DNA of 64,000 nt from contig CALGIJ010000019.1 in the NCBI GenBank assembly GCA_937915545.1, forward strand, positions 310,001 through 374,000. Reading direction: 5' to 3'. Shown here in pieces: positions 11,066 to 19,028 of the stretch (position 1 is its first letter; every line of letters begins with the position of its first letter). The stretch is from an uncultured Desulfobacterales bacterium. Lineage in GTDB: Bacteria; Desulfobacterota; Desulfobulbia; Desulfobulbales; Desulfocapsaceae. The notes beneath the pieces are model-generated. The model was given only the letters and a program-made list of their open reading frames with translations, was not told where the DNA came from and ran no database searches. The translations under genes and the position numbers were made by a program.

Positions 11066-11094
11066 TTGACGGACGCGGGTTCCGCGATTAAAGT
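11066..11094 (+). promoter_or_regulatory. marR promoter
   Basis: TTGACG (11066-11071), a 17-base spacer, then TAAAGT (11089-11094). The predicted start of transcription is at or next to the marR ATG at 11102, so the message may be leaderless; no Shine-Dalgarno is seen upstream of that ATG. Confidence 0.55.
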
Positions 11095-11107
11095 TCACAG
11101 TATGAAC
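11093..11107 (+). promoter_or_regulatory. MarR-type palindromic operator overlapping the marR start codon
   Basis: GTTCACAGTATGAAC is a perfect GTTCA-N5-TGAAC palindrome. It touches the -10 element and contains the marR ATG. The same 15 bases occur in inverted orientation at 11598-11612, in front of the next gene, which supports a shared autoregulated operator. Confidence 0.75.
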
Positions 11108-11575
11108 AAAAAAGAGAGTCGCCATACCGCCATCGAGCGTCACAGTGCCGACCTGCAGGAACTGGTAGAAGGACTCTTCCAGTGCTGCCAGGAGCGCATG
11201 CACTATCAGAGCGAGCGTTTCGGTCTGCCCGAGGCGGAGATGCGCTGCCTGCTGCACTTCCGCGGCGAGCGCTATCTCACTGCCAAGGGGCTGGCAGGGC
11301 GCATGAACGTCGCCAAGAGCCGGGTGACCACCCTGGTCGATGGGCTGATGCGCAAGAACCTCCTTGAGAAAAGCGACGACCCGGAGGACTCGCGCATCAA
11401 GCTGCTCAAGCTCACTGCCGAAGGCGAGCGGCTGGTGGGGCAGATCCTCGAACTGCGGCAGGTTCTGCATCTCAAGGTTGTCGAGGAGTTTCCGCCGGAG
11501 CAGCGCGCCCAGCTGCTCAATACCCTGTCGCAGCTACGCCGGGCGATGGAGGCGGTACGGGAGCTGTTTGTGTGA
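11102..11575 (+). CDS. MarR family transcriptional regulator
   Basis: A 157-residue winged-helix regulator. The DNA-binding part is the stretch YLTAKGLAGRMNVAKSRVTTLVDGLMRKNLLEK with the following wing DPEDSRIKLLKLTAEG, typical of MarR proteins; the helical ends form the dimer interface. The ligand is unknown. The start is the ATG at 11102 inside its operator, which implies tight autoregulation. An identical operator precedes the DsrE-like gene 54 bases downstream, so that gene is a second target. Its place after the acyl-CoA operon suggests a possible acyl-CoA-linked or redox signal, which is inference. Confidence 0.9.
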   Translation: MNKKESRHTAIERHSADLQELVEGLFQCCQERMHYQSERFGLPEAEMRCLLHFRGERYLTAKGLAGRMNVAKSRVTTLVDGLMRKNLLEKSDDPEDSRIKLLKLTAEGERLVGQILELRQVLHLKVVEEFPPEQRAQLLNTLSQLRRAMEAVRELFV

Positions 11576-11597
11576 GGGGGGGTTTTTTGTCTATAAA

Positions 11598-11612
11598 GTT
11601 CATACTGTGAAC
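11598..11612 (+). promoter_or_regulatory. second copy of the MarR operator, upstream of the DsrE-like gene
   Basis: GTTCATACTGTGAAC is the exact reverse complement of the site at 11093-11107. It directly follows a TATAAA -10-like element (11592-11597), the same geometry as at marR. A ribosome binding site (AAAGGAGG) and ATG follow at 11630. Confidence 0.75.
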
Positions 11613-11629
11613 AATAAAAGGAGGTCGCC

Positions 11630-12073
11630 ATGGCTGGAGAGAAAAACAGGTACCAATTTATATGTTCCCGCGGCACCCTGGACGGGGCCTACCCATCCCT
11701 GGTTCTTGCCCTGAACAGCGTTCGCCTTGGCCACGAGGCCACGGTCTTTTTCACCTTCTTCGGGCTTGAAGTGATCAAGAAGGGTGGAGCGGAGCAGCTC
11801 AAGTTCTATCCGCCGGGCCCCCTCGGCGCCATCCCCGGCATGCCGCAGATGGCCTCGTCGATGATGCGCAAGCAGGTCGAGCAGGCCAATATCCCGGATA
11901 TTCCGACGATGATCGAGCTGTGCATGCTCGAGGGCGTCAAGTTCGTCGCCTGCCATATGACCATGGAGATGATGAAGATCAAGAAAGACGAGCTGCTCGA
12001 CGGGGTAACGGTGATGACCGCCGAGGAATTCCTCAAAGAGGCCGCGGAGTGCCGCATCAACATGTTCACCTGA
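11630..12073 (+). CDS. DsrE/DsrF-like family protein
   Basis: A 147-residue single-domain protein of the DsrE/F-like group (COG2210 type, often labelled peroxiredoxin-like). Motifs are the N-terminal FICSRGTLDGAYPSLVLALNS, FFTFFGLEVIKKG, and the conserved cysteine Cys108 in VKFVACHMTMEMM. The family is linked to sulfur transfer or redox sensing, but no reaction is settled for this subgroup. It has its own promoter and operator, shared with marR, so it is probably induced by the same signal. AAAGGAGG precedes the ATG. No membrane segment or signal peptide is clear. Confidence 0.85.
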   Translation: MAGEKNRYQFICSRGTLDGAYPSLVLALNSVRLGHEATVFFTFFGLEVIKKGGAEQLKFYPPGPLGAIPGMPQMASSMMRKQVEQANIPDIPTMIELCMLEGVKFVACHMTMEMMKIKKDELLDGVTVMTAEEFLKEAAECRINMFT

Positions 12074-12107
12074 TGGCAGGGAGCGAGGCGTCGAGGCCCT
12101 CGCGCCG

Positions 12108-12123
12108 CCCCTCCGCGGAGGGG
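12108..12123. repeat. GC palindrome after the DsrE-like gene
   Basis: CCCCTCCGCGGAGGGG is a perfect 16-base palindrome. No T tract follows on the plus strand, so a terminator role is possible but not shown. A second hairpin (GCGGTCGCC-TG-GCGACCGC, about 12177-12195) lies just before the next gene. Confidence 0.4.
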
Positions 12124-12215
12124 TGAAAAAATGCTTTGAGAAAAGCCGCGGGCATTGGTAAACCTCAGCTCTCCTGCGGTCGCCTGGCGACCGCCTTCGA
12201 TCCTTGAGGTAAGTC

Positions 12216-12668
12216 ATGATCTGCGACCTTCTCGTCCATGCCGACCGGTACCATGCCCTTCACGGCGGCTTTCCCGCCGCCTTCGCCTTTCTTGCCAAAC
12301 CAGGCCTCTCCCAGCTGGCCGACGGCCGTTACCCCATTGACGGCGAGCGCGTCTTCGCCATCGTCTCGCGGGAGCGGGGCCGCCGTCGTGACGAGGCGCA
12401 GCTCGAGGTGCACCGCCGCTATATCGATATCCAGCTGGTGCTCTCGGGCAGTGACGACATGGGCTGGCGGCCGCTGCCCCTGTGCCGTCAGACGGCCATC
12501 CCCTACGATGCCGAGGACGATATCACCTTCTTCGGCGACCCGCCGCTCTCCTGGGTAACGGTGGGGCCGGGGATGTTCGCCGTCTTCTTCCCCGAGGACG
12601 GCCACCTGCCCCTCATCTCCCATGACATTCTGCACAAGGTGGTGGTGAAGGTCGCCGTCACCATCTAG
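12216..12668 (+). CDS. YhcH/YjgK/YiaL family protein
   Basis: A 150-residue cupin-like protein of the DUF386 family. Conserved features are LEVHRRYIDIQLVLSG, the run YDAEDDITFF, GMFAVFFPEDGHLP and the terminal histidine in HDILHKVVVKV. The family is associated with sugar or sialic-acid metabolism in enterobacteria, but no such genes are nearby, so the role here is unknown. An EamA exporter gene starts 29 bases downstream and is probably co-transcribed. Two short hairpins lie in the 142 bases upstream; no clear promoter is seen there. Confidence 0.88.
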   Translation: MICDLLVHADRYHALHGGFPAAFAFLAKPGLSQLADGRYPIDGERVFAIVSRERGRRRDEAQLEVHRRYIDIQLVLSGSDDMGWRPLPLCRQTAIPYDAEDDITFFGDPPLSWVTVGPGMFAVFFPEDGHLPLISHDILHKVVVKVAVTI

Positions 12669-12697
12669 CCACAACTCTTTCCCGGCCCACGCCTGCC

Positions 12698-13567
12698 ATG
12701 AAGCACTATCTCTACGCCCTGGGAGCCATCCTCTGCTGGGCCAGCCTCCCGGCCGCCACCGGATCCGGTCTCAAGGAACTGTCCACCGAGGAGCTGATGT
12801 TCTACAGCTTCACTGCCGCCGCCAGCTTCCTCTACCTCCAGGACGTGCTGCTCACCCGCCGCGTCGCGGTCAGCTTCCCCAGCCTGAAAGTCTCGCTTCT
12901 CGGGGTGTGGGGCATCTTCATTTATCACTATGTCTATTACCTCGCCCTCAATCGCGCCCCGCTGGCGGAAGGGGCCATCCTCGCCACCACCTGGTCGTTC
13001 TGGATCGTCGTCTTCTCTTCGTGGCTGCTCTTCAGGAAGTTGCGGCTCTCCATCGTCGCCACCGCGTTGCTGGGCCTCTTCGGGGCCGGCCTGGTCATTG
13101 GCGCCGGCAAGGAGCTGAGCTTTACCATGGGCCATCTCCAGGGCTATCTGCTGGCCCTGCTGTGCGGGCTGGTCTGGTCGAGTTTTTCCGTGGCCCTGTC
13201 GCGCCTGCGGCTTGCCGAGGAGCCGATGACCGCCTTCGCCCTCTACGCGGCACTGCTTTCCGGCCTGCTCTTCGTCGCCACCCTGCCTCACCCGCTGCCG
13301 TCGATACCCGCCCTGCTCTCCGCCCTGTATCTAGGCTGCGTGCCGCTCGGGTTGTCGTTCTTTTTATGGAACAGGGCGATGGTGGGCGGGAACGTGGTGA
13401 TTATCGGCTTTCTCAGCTACCTGACGCCACCCTTGGCGGTACTCCTCGTTGCCGTCATTCACGGCGAGCAGGTGGCTCCGCAGGTACTGGCCGGCATGGT
13501 GGTCATTCTCGGCGCCTCGCTCTTAGGAAGGGTGTTGGTCGCTTACGAGAAGAAGAAGGAGGGGTGA
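12698..13567 (+). CDS. EamA/DMT family transporter
   Basis: A 289-residue inner-membrane protein with about ten hydrophobic helices in two homologous halves, typical of the drug/metabolite transporter superfamily (RhaT/YdcZ/YddG relatives). The start is MKHYLYALGAILCWAS, whose first helix begins immediately. The substrate cannot be predicted from sequence; family members export amino acids or metabolites. It is convergent with merR, whose stop lies 4 bases beyond its own, leaving almost no room for a separate terminator. Confidence 0.88.
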   Translation: MKHYLYALGAILCWASLPAATGSGLKELSTEELMFYSFTAAASFLYLQDVLLTRRVAVSFPSLKVSLLGVWGIFIYHYVYYLALNRAPLAEGAILATTWSFWIVVFSSWLLFRKLRLSIVATALLGLFGAGLVIGAGKELSFTMGHLQGYLLALLCGLVWSSFSVALSRLRLAEEPMTAFALYAALLSGLLFVATLPHPLPSIPALLSALYLGCVPLGLSFFLWNRAMVGGNVVIIGFLSYLTPPLAVLLVAVIHGEQVAPQVLAGMVVILGASLLGRVLVAYEKKKEG

Positions 13568-13571
13568 ACGG

Positions 13572-13976
13572 TCACTCCCGGTCGTGGTGGGTAAGGAAAT
13601 CGGTCATGCGGACGCGGTAATCAACGATGTCTTTGCGCAGTGAGGAGAGGTTGGCCATCTTCTCGTCGACCTTGGCGATATGGCTGTCGAGGATCTCGAT
13701 GAGCTTGGGGGTGATTTTGGTGAAGTCGTTCTCGTGGATGTCGAAGATGTCGGAGAGTTCCTTCATCTCCTTGAGGGAGATGCCCAGGGTCTTGAGCTTG
13801 AGGATGAATCTGAGGCGCAGCACTTCCTCCTTGCTGTAGGTGCGCGTGCCGCCACCGAGGCGCTCGGTCTTGCCCATCAGCCCTATCTCCTCATAATAGC
13901 GTATAGTCCTGGTGGTGATATCGAGGGCCTTGGCCAGTTCGCCGATCTGCACCGGCTTCAACTCAGTCTTGCTCAT
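13572..13976 (-). CDS. MerR family transcriptional regulator
   Basis: A 134-residue one-component regulator. The N-terminal winged helix IGELAKALDITTRTIRYYEEIGLM is diagnostic, followed by a basic wing (RTYSKEEVLRLRFI) and a dimerisation coiled coil to about residue 115. There is no cysteine-rich metal site. Start chosen at the ATG at 13976, which has AAGGAAGAG upstream; a longer frame to 14012 lacks one. It is divergent from the Etf:quinone oxidoreductase operon. ACCTTTACGTAA repeats in the shared region, and a related site precedes fadL, so it is a good candidate for controlling acyl-CoA oxidation genes, like LiuR-type MerR regulators (inference). Confidence 0.9.
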   Translation of the reverse strand: MSKTELKPVQIGELAKALDITTRTIRYYEEIGLMGKTERLGGGTRTYSKEEVLRLRFILKLKTLGISLKEMKELSDIFDIHENDFTKITPKLIEILDSHIAKVDEKMANLSSLRKDIVDYRVRMTDFLTHHDRE

Positions 13977-14032
13977 GCTGCTCTTCCTTGGCGGTGATAT
14001 GCGGGGCTGCATCCGTGTCGGCTATCCTGTTT

Positions 14033-14044
14033 ACCTTTACGTAA
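14033..14044. promoter_or_regulatory. candidate MerR operator, merR-proximal
   Basis: ACCTTTACGTAA, identical to 14160-14171. It lies just downstream of a possible minus-strand merR promoter (TTGACA at 14086-14081 and TACCTT at 14062-14057, extended by TG), a position fitting autorepression. Confidence 0.6.
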
Positions 14045-14156
14045 TGCTTTGGTCCGAAGGTATCACGTTGATCCGCGCCCTGTCAAATGAAAAAACAAGA
14101 TTATCGGCCTGTATTGTTTGCTATTGGCGGGGGAGCAAAAGGGCCGTGAAAATATC

Positions 14157-14185
14157 TTGACCTTTACGTAAACAAATTTTATAAA
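14157..14185 (+). promoter_or_regulatory. promoter of the Etf:quinone oxidoreductase operon with embedded MerR-type site
   Basis: TTGACC (14157-14162), a 17-base spacer, then TATAAA (14180-14185). The repeated site ACCTTTACGTAA (14160-14171) and the palindrome TTTACGTAAA (14163-14172) sit within the -35 and spacer. A normal 17-base spacer suggests repression rather than classical MerR spacer-twist activation. The leader to the ATG at 14349 is about 155 bases. Confidence 0.7.
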
Positions 14186-14348
14186 AGTGAGGATGAAAAC
14201 TCCGTGACCCGGCCTGTGGCGCCCTGTGGCGCGCCGTCAGGATGCGCTGCGGGGTGCGCAAGAAACGGCTGCCGCCGGTGACCGTGGACAGGCCGCAGGC
14301 CAAAGGCGGCAGCATGCTGCGAAGAAGTTTCAGCGAGTGGAGAAGGCC

Positions 14349-16334
14349 ATGGAATTTACCCGGGAAATCTATTGGAACGTCGGACACGGCGCCTTGACCT
14401 TGGTGCCTATGTATCTCTTGGCGATCATCGCCATCGGCCTCCTCGTCAAAGGGGCCCTGGCCAGGGTTGCCATCTACCGCCAGGGCCTGCCGCTCAACCG
14501 TTTCGACCAGTGGCAGCGGCGGCTGACAGTGGCGCTGGAGAACGTCCTCCTGCAGAAGAAGGTCACCCGCGTTCCCTGGCCCGGCCTGCTGCACGGCTTC
14601 TTTTTCTGGGGCTTCTTCCTTCTCTTCATTGGCACCACCCTGATCGTCATCCAGGCCGATTTCACCGACCTGCTCTTTGACGTCAAGTTTCTCACCGGCA
14701 CCTTCTACAAGCTCTTTTCGGTGACCCTCGACCTCGCCGGTTTGGTCTGCATCGTCATGCTCGCCGGACTGCTGCTGCGGCGTTACTTCTTTCCTCCCGA
14801 GGGGCTCGAGACGAAGCGCGACGACGCCATCATGCACGGTCTGCTCTTTACCATCCTCCTCACCGGCTTCGTCATCGAAGGGGCGCGGATGGCGGTCACC
14901 GAGCTGGGCACCGAGCTCGCCCCGTGGTCGCCGGTGGGACTGGCGGTGGCCAACCTCCTCTCCGGCGTCGGCGAGGGCGGGCTGCGCCTGCTGCACAAGC
15001 TCACCTGGTGGTTCCATCTCCTTCTCGTCATGGGCTTTTTCATCCTCATCCCGCTGACCAAGTTCCGCCATATCCTCTCCACCAGCAGCAACTACTTCTT
15101 CTCCGACCTCGGCCCCAAGGGCAAGCTGGTCAGCCTCGACCTGGAAAACGAGGACAGCGAGAGCTTCGGTGCCACCTCTATCAAGGAACTGACCTGGAAG
15201 GACATCTTCGATGCCGATGCCTGCACCCTGTGCAAGCGCTGCCAGGACCGCTGCCCGGCCTACAACACCGGTAAGCCGCTGTCGCCGATGAAGCTCGTCA
15301 ACCAGATCGGCGAAGTCGCCTTCACCAACCCCGAGGCCAACCTCATCGACACCATAAGCAAGGATGTGCTGTGGGCCTGCACCACCTGCCGCGCCTGTCA
15401 GGAAATCTGCCCGGCCGGCATCGAGCATGTCGGCAAGATCATCGAGCTGCGTCGTTCCATGGTACTCATGGAGGGCGAGTTCCCCGGCGACGAGGTGATG
15501 ACCGCCATGGAGGCCACCGAAGTCAACGGCAATCCCCTGGGCATCGGCTACGCCGAGCGCGGCGACTGGGCGGGAGAGCTCGGCGTCAAGAGCCTCGCCG
15601 AAGACGCCGAGGTCGACGTGCTCTACTTCGTCGGCTGCTACGGCTCCTTCGACAAGCGCAATATCGCCGTGGCCAGGAGCTTCGTGCGGCTCTGCCAGGC
15701 GGCGGGGGTCAAGGTCGGCATCCTCGGCAAGGAAGAGAAGTGCTGCGGCGAGCCGATGCGCAAGATGGGCAACGAGTACCTCTACCAGAGCCTCGCCAAC
15801 GAGAATATCGAGACCATCAAGGGCTATGAGGTGAAGAAGGTGGTCACCACCTGCCCTCACTGCTACAACACGCTGGCCAAGGACTATCGCGATCTCGGCT
15901 TTGAGGTCGAGGTGGTCACCTACACCGTCTATCTCAAAGAGCTGCTCGATTCCGGTCGGCTCAAGCTCGATGCCGCCGACCTGGCCTGCACCTACCACGA
16001 CTCCTGCTACCTCGGCCGTCATAACGACATCTACGAGGCGCCCCGCCAGCTCCTCGCCGCCGCCGGTGGCAAGCTGGTGGAAATGGACAAGAACCGTGCC
16101 GAAGCCTTCTGCTGCAGCGCCGGCGGCGGCCGCATCCTCGCCGAGGAGAAGCTCGGCGAGCGCATCAATATCAAGCGGGTGCAGATGGCCGTCGCCACCG
16201 GCGCCCCGACGCTCGTCTCCAACTGCCCCTTCTGCCTGACCATGTTCGAGGACGGCGTCAAGGGCGCCGGGGTCGAGGAGCAGCTGAAACCAAAGGATAT
16301 CGCCGAGATTCTGGCGGAACGCATCCGCCAGTGA
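14349..16334 (+). CDS. membrane FeS oxidoreductase linking EtfAB to quinone (EMO / HdrD-like, DUF224)
   Basis: A 661-residue integral membrane protein. About residues 1-245 hold five to six helices resembling nitrate reductase gamma-type heme/quinone subunits. Two 4Fe-4S motifs follow: CTLCKRCQDRCP (near 291) and CTTCRACQEICP (near 341). Two CCG-type halves end the protein (KCCGEPM near 464, DSCYLGRHND near 550, FCCSAGGGR near 586), like heterodisulfide reductase D. With etfB and etfA directly downstream it should pass electrons from reduced ETF, and so from acyl-CoA dehydrogenases, to the quinone pool; this role is established for related proteins in syntrophic and metal-reducing bacteria. 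Start chosen at the ATG after GAGTGGAGAAGG; longer frames read through the leader. Confidence 0.9.
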   Translation: MEFTREIYWNVGHGALTLVPMYLLAIIAIGLLVKGALARVAIYRQGLPLNRFDQWQRRLTVALENVLLQKKVTRVPWPGLLHGFFFWGFFLLFIGTTLIVIQADFTDLLFDVKFLTGTFYKLFSVTLDLAGLVCIVMLAGLLLRRYFFPPEGLETKRDDAIMHGLLFTILLTGFVIEGARMAVTELGTELAPWSPVGLAVANLLSGVGEGGLRLLHKLTWWFHLLLVMGFFILIPLTKFRHILSTSSNYFFSDLGPKGKLVSLDLENEDSESFGATSIKELTWKDIFDADACTLCKRCQDRCPAYNTGKPLSPMKLVNQIGEVAFTNPEANLIDTISKDVLWACTTCRACQEICPAGIEHVGKIIELRRSMVLMEGEFPGDEVMTAMEATEVNGNPLGIGYAERGDWAGELGVKSLAEDAEVDVLYFVGCYGSFDKRNIAVARSFVRLCQAAGVKVGILGKEEKCCGEPMRKMGNEYLYQSLANENIETIKGYEVKKVVTTCPHCYNTLAKDYRDLGFEVEVVTYTVYLKELLDSGRLKLDAADLACTYHDSCYLGRHNDIYEAPRQLLAAAGGKLVEMDKNRAEAFCCSAGGGRILAEEKLGERINIKRVQMAVATGAPTLVSNCPFCLTMFEDGVKGAGVEEQLKPKDIAEILAERIRQ

Positions 16335-16370
16335 CCAGTCATTGCCACCACTAAACACGGGAGGAAAGAT

Positions 16371-17144
16371 ATGAAGATACTCGTCTGTATCAAGCAGGTT
16401 CCTGATATGGAATCGAAATTCAAGCTCGACGCCGCCGGGCTCTGGTACGCCAGAACCGATCTCGCCTGGCGCATGAACGAATATGACGAATACGCCGTCG
16501 AGCAGGCGGTGCAGGTCAAGGAACAGTTCAAGGACGCCGATGTCACCGTACTGTGCATCGGACCGGAGCAGGTCAAGGAGACCATGAAGAAGGCCCTGGC
16601 CATGGGCTGCGACCGTGGCGCCCATATCGCCGACGATGAGGTCTGGGCCAAGGAGCCCTTCGAGGTTGCCGGAGTTATCGCCGAGTTCGCCCGGGGCAAG
16701 GATTTCGACCTCATCTTCACCGGCATGCAGTCGCAGGATCGCGGCAGCGGCCAGGTCGGCGTCCTCGTCGCCGAGATGCTCGGCATGGCGAGCGTCTCCA
16801 CCGTGGTCAGCTTCGCCTTCGACGGCACCACGGTCACCGCCAAGCGCGAGCTCGAGGGCGGCGTCAAGGCCTGTATCAACGTCAAGACGCCGGTACTGGT
16901 CACCTGCCAGCTGGGCATGAACACCCCGCGCTACCCGACCCTGCCGAACATCATGAAAGCCAAGAAAAAAGAGCTGCTCTCCACCCCGGTGGCCGATCTG
17001 CTCAAGGTCGACAAGCGCCAGGAGACGGCCCGCATGTACTTCCCCGAGAAGAAGGGGGGTGGCCAGGTGCTCGAGGGCGACCTCGGCGAGATGGCCGATC
17101 GGCTGATCAAGATTCTCAAAGAAAAAACCGCGGTTCTCTCCTAG
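16371..17144 (+). CDS. etfB: electron transfer flavoprotein beta subunit
   Basis: A 257-residue subunit of the soluble ETF heterodimer that collects electrons from acyl-CoA dehydrogenases. The start MKILVCIKQVPDMESKFKLD is typical. The central stretch DLIFTGMQSQDRGSGQVGVLVAEMLG and the later RYPTLPNIMKAKKK are family signatures. It lies between the membrane oxidoreductase and etfA, with 36 and 12 base gaps and good ribosome binding sites. It is judged a non-bifurcating ETF by its company with a quinone oxidoreductase; that is context, not a residue-level call. Confidence 0.95.
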   Translation: MKILVCIKQVPDMESKFKLDAAGLWYARTDLAWRMNEYDEYAVEQAVQVKEQFKDADVTVLCIGPEQVKETMKKALAMGCDRGAHIADDEVWAKEPFEVAGVIAEFARGKDFDLIFTGMQSQDRGSGQVGVLVAEMLGMASVSTVVSFAFDGTTVTAKRELEGGVKACINVKTPVLVTCQLGMNTPRYPTLPNIMKAKKKELLSTPVADLLKVDKRQETARMYFPEKKGGGQVLEGDLGEMADRLIKILKEKTAVLS

Positions 17145-17156
17145 GAGGTGGATAGG

Positions 17157-18074
17157 ATGAAAATATTGCTTGTTGCCGAGAGCAGGGAAGGCAAGGTGCT
17201 TGGCGGCACCTACGAACTGGTGGCCTTTGCCGCCAAGATGCAGGCGGAGAGCGTCATGTTCCTGGTGGGCGACGAGGGCGCCCTGCCGAAATACGATGGA
17301 AAACTCTATCTCGCCGAAGCCAAGGCCTGCGGCGAGTACAATCCCGATGTCCACAAACAGTTGCTCCTCGAGGTGGTGGCCAAGGAAAACCCGGACATGA
17401 TCGCCCTGTGCCATTCTTCCTACGGCTGGGACCTGGCGCCTCGCCTTGCCTTCGCCCTTGGCGCCGCCCAGGTGTCGGAGGTGGTCGGCCTGGCCGACGG
17501 GCTGCCGGTGGTGCCGGTGTGCAACGCCAAGCTGCGCCGTGACGTCAAGGCGAAAACCGCCAAGACGGTGGTCACCCTGCAGGCCGGGGCCTTTGGCCTC
17601 AGCGAAGAGCCGGCCGGCACGCCATCGGTGGAGAAGCTCGGTGGCGCCGCCGCCGGGAGAGTGCAGTTCACCGGTTATGAGCAGGCGGCCGCCGGAGGCG
17701 TCGATCTCGGCAAGGCCTCGGTCATCGTCAGCGCCGGGCGCGGCATCGGCAAGCCGGAGAACGTCGCCATGGTTGCAGCCCTGGCCAAGGCCCTGGGCGG
17801 TGAATATGGCGCCAGCCGGCCGGTGGTCGACGCCGAGTGGGTGGAGCACAATCGTCAGGTGGGCACCACCGGGCAGACGGTGGCCCCCAAGCTCTACGTG
17901 GCCTGCGGCATCTCCGGGGCCATCCAGCATCTCGCCGGGATGAAGAAGTCGGAGTTCATCGTCGCTATCAACACCGACAAGGACGCCCCCATCGGCGATG
18001 TCGCCGATGTCCTGGTGGTGGCCGACCTCAAGCAGTTTGTGCCGCTGCTCACCGAAAAAATCCAGGCCCTCTAA
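17157..18074 (+). CDS. etfA: electron transfer flavoprotein alpha subunit
   Basis: A 305-residue partner of EtfB carrying the FAD domain. The C-terminal domain shows the canonical series SAGRGIGKPENV, RPVVDAEWVEHNRQVGTTGQTV, YVACGISGAIQHLAGM and INTDKDAPIGDVADVLVVAD. The ATG at 17157 follows TAGGAGGTGGAT, which overlaps the etfB stop; a GTG three codons earlier would fall inside that ribosome binding site. The order is membrane oxidoreductase, etfB, etfA, then an SCP2 protein 16 bases later. Confidence 0.96.
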   Translation: MKILLVAESREGKVLGGTYELVAFAAKMQAESVMFLVGDEGALPKYDGKLYLAEAKACGEYNPDVHKQLLLEVVAKENPDMIALCHSSYGWDLAPRLAFALGAAQVSEVVGLADGLPVVPVCNAKLRRDVKAKTAKTVVTLQAGAFGLSEEPAGTPSVEKLGGAAAGRVQFTGYEQAAAGGVDLGKASVIVSAGRGIGKPENVAMVAALAKALGGEYGASRPVVDAEWVEHNRQVGTTGQTVAPKLYVACGISGAIQHLAGMKKSEFIVAINTDKDAPIGDVADVLVVADLKQFVPLLTEKIQAL

Positions 18075-18090
18075 GGGAAAGGGGGCTGCG

Positions 18091-18396
18091 ATGATCGAAG
18101 AGATTTTCGCCGGGCTGCCGCAGAACTTTCGTCCCGGCACCCTGTCCAAGCCGATCAGCTTCTACTTCTCCCTGGGAGAGGTCAAGAAGACGGTGGAGGT
18201 GGACGGGCAGTCCTGCCGGGTCAGCGACGGCAAAGCGGTGGAGAACGCCGATTGCGTCTGCAAGACCTCGGTGGAGTTCTTCCTGCACATCTGGCAGGAC
18301 AACTACCGCCCGGGGATGAAGGACTTCCTCGGCGGTACGATCAAGTCCAACAACCCGTCGGCCCTGCAGGACTTCCTGCGCTGCTTCGGCAAATAG
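18091..18396 (+). CDS. SCP2 sterol-binding-domain protein
   Basis: A 101-residue protein that is essentially one SCP2 domain, a lipid or acyl-CoA binding fold. Recognisable features are KPISFYFSLGE, the strand pattern around VSDGKAVENADCVCKTSVEFF, and the closing GGTIKSNNPSALQDFLRCFG. In bacteria such small proteins often accompany acyl-CoA enzymes and may carry or buffer the substrate. It is the last gene of the etf unit: a clear terminator follows 40 bases after its stop. Start chosen at the ATG after AAGGGGGCTGCG. Confidence 0.85.
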   Translation: MIEEIFAGLPQNFRPGTLSKPISFYFSLGEVKKTVEVDGQSCRVSDGKAVENADCVCKTSVEFFLHIWQDNYRPGMKDFLGGTIKSNNPSALQDFLRCFGK

Positions 18397-18435
18397 GGGC
18401 AGGCGCCGGTCAGCGGAACGACAGGACAATACGAC

Positions 18436-18468
18436 AAGGGCCGGGGGACTCTCCCTCGGCCCTTTTTT
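18436..18468 (+). terminator. Rho-independent terminator of the etf operon
   Basis: AAGGGCCG plus GGGGA pair with TCCCT plus CGGCCCTT around a CTC loop, with a TTTTTT tail. It lies only about 18 bases before the thioesterase start codon. Confidence 0.88.
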
Positions 18469-18485
18469 CGGGAGGATGGCAGGAC

Positions 18486-18884
18486 ATGGAGTACAAGACT
18501 GAGATCAAGGTGCGCGGCTACCATGCCGACTTCTACGGGCACGTCAACAATGCCCGTTACCTCGAGTTTTTCGAAGAGGACCGCTGGGCCCATCTCGAAT
18601 CGAAGATTGACCTGCGCAAGTGGGCGGGCATGGGGCTGATCTTCCTGGTGGTCAACATCAATGTCAACTATCGCCGCGCCGTGCCGGTGGGCGAGACCCT
18701 GGTGGTCAGCACCAGGCTCGAGAAGATCGGCAATCGCAGCGTCGTGCTCAAACAGGAGATTTTCATCAAAAGCAGCGGCGAAACGGCCGCCGACGCCTTG
18801 GTCACCTTCGTCATCACCGACCGCAGCGGTCGGGCGGTTCCCATGGAGGGGGAGATGCTGGCGGAGATCGAAAAGCTGCGCTGA
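18486..18884 (+). CDS. hotdog-fold acyl-CoA thioesterase (YbgC/4HBT type)
   Basis: A 132-residue hotdog protein that should hydrolyse acyl-CoA thioesters. The active-site signature YHADFYGHVNNARYLEFFEEDRW near residues 12-35 includes the usual aspartate and the HVNNxxY helix start. The protein ends in a typical VTFVITDRSGRAVPM strand. The ribosome binding site GGGAGGA lies right after the T tract of the preceding terminator, so expression depends on read-through or on a promoter I cannot identify. It belongs by function with the flanking etf and fadL genes. Confidence 0.88.
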   Translation: MEYKTEIKVRGYHADFYGHVNNARYLEFFEEDRWAHLESKIDLRKWAGMGLIFLVVNINVNYRRAVPVGETLVVSTRLEKIGNRSVVLKQEIFIKSSGETAADALVTFVITDRSGRAVPMEGEMLAEIEKLR

Positions 18885-18960
18885 CAGCGGCAGTTGAGGG
18901 CCAAACCCAGGACTTTCGAGAATGTAGCGAGGGTTTGCGCGGGCTCAAGGGGATTTATGG

Positions 18961-18988
18961 TTGACATTCATTGCGGTTATGTTTTATT
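18961..18988 (+). promoter_or_regulatory. candidate fadL promoter
   Basis: TTGACA (18961-18966), a 16-base spacer, then TTTATT (18983-18988). The MerR-like palindrome at 19029-19050 lies about 35 bases downstream of the predicted start. The remainder of 18885-19222 holds no gene that I can see. Confidence 0.4.
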
Positions 18989-19028
18989 GAGCGAACATGA
19001 GTAAACACATTGATGCTGCGGCTTTTTG

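Noticed and set aside
12108..12123. Rho-independent terminator after the DsrE-like gene
   Set aside because: The palindrome is perfect but is followed by an A-rich, not T-rich, stretch on the plus strand; kept only as a repeat.
14121..18149. Very long open frame on the minus strand opposite the etf operon
   Set aside because: It is antisense to five clear genes, has Gly/His/Asp/Leu-rich unnatural composition and no family motifs; an artefact of GC-rich codon use.
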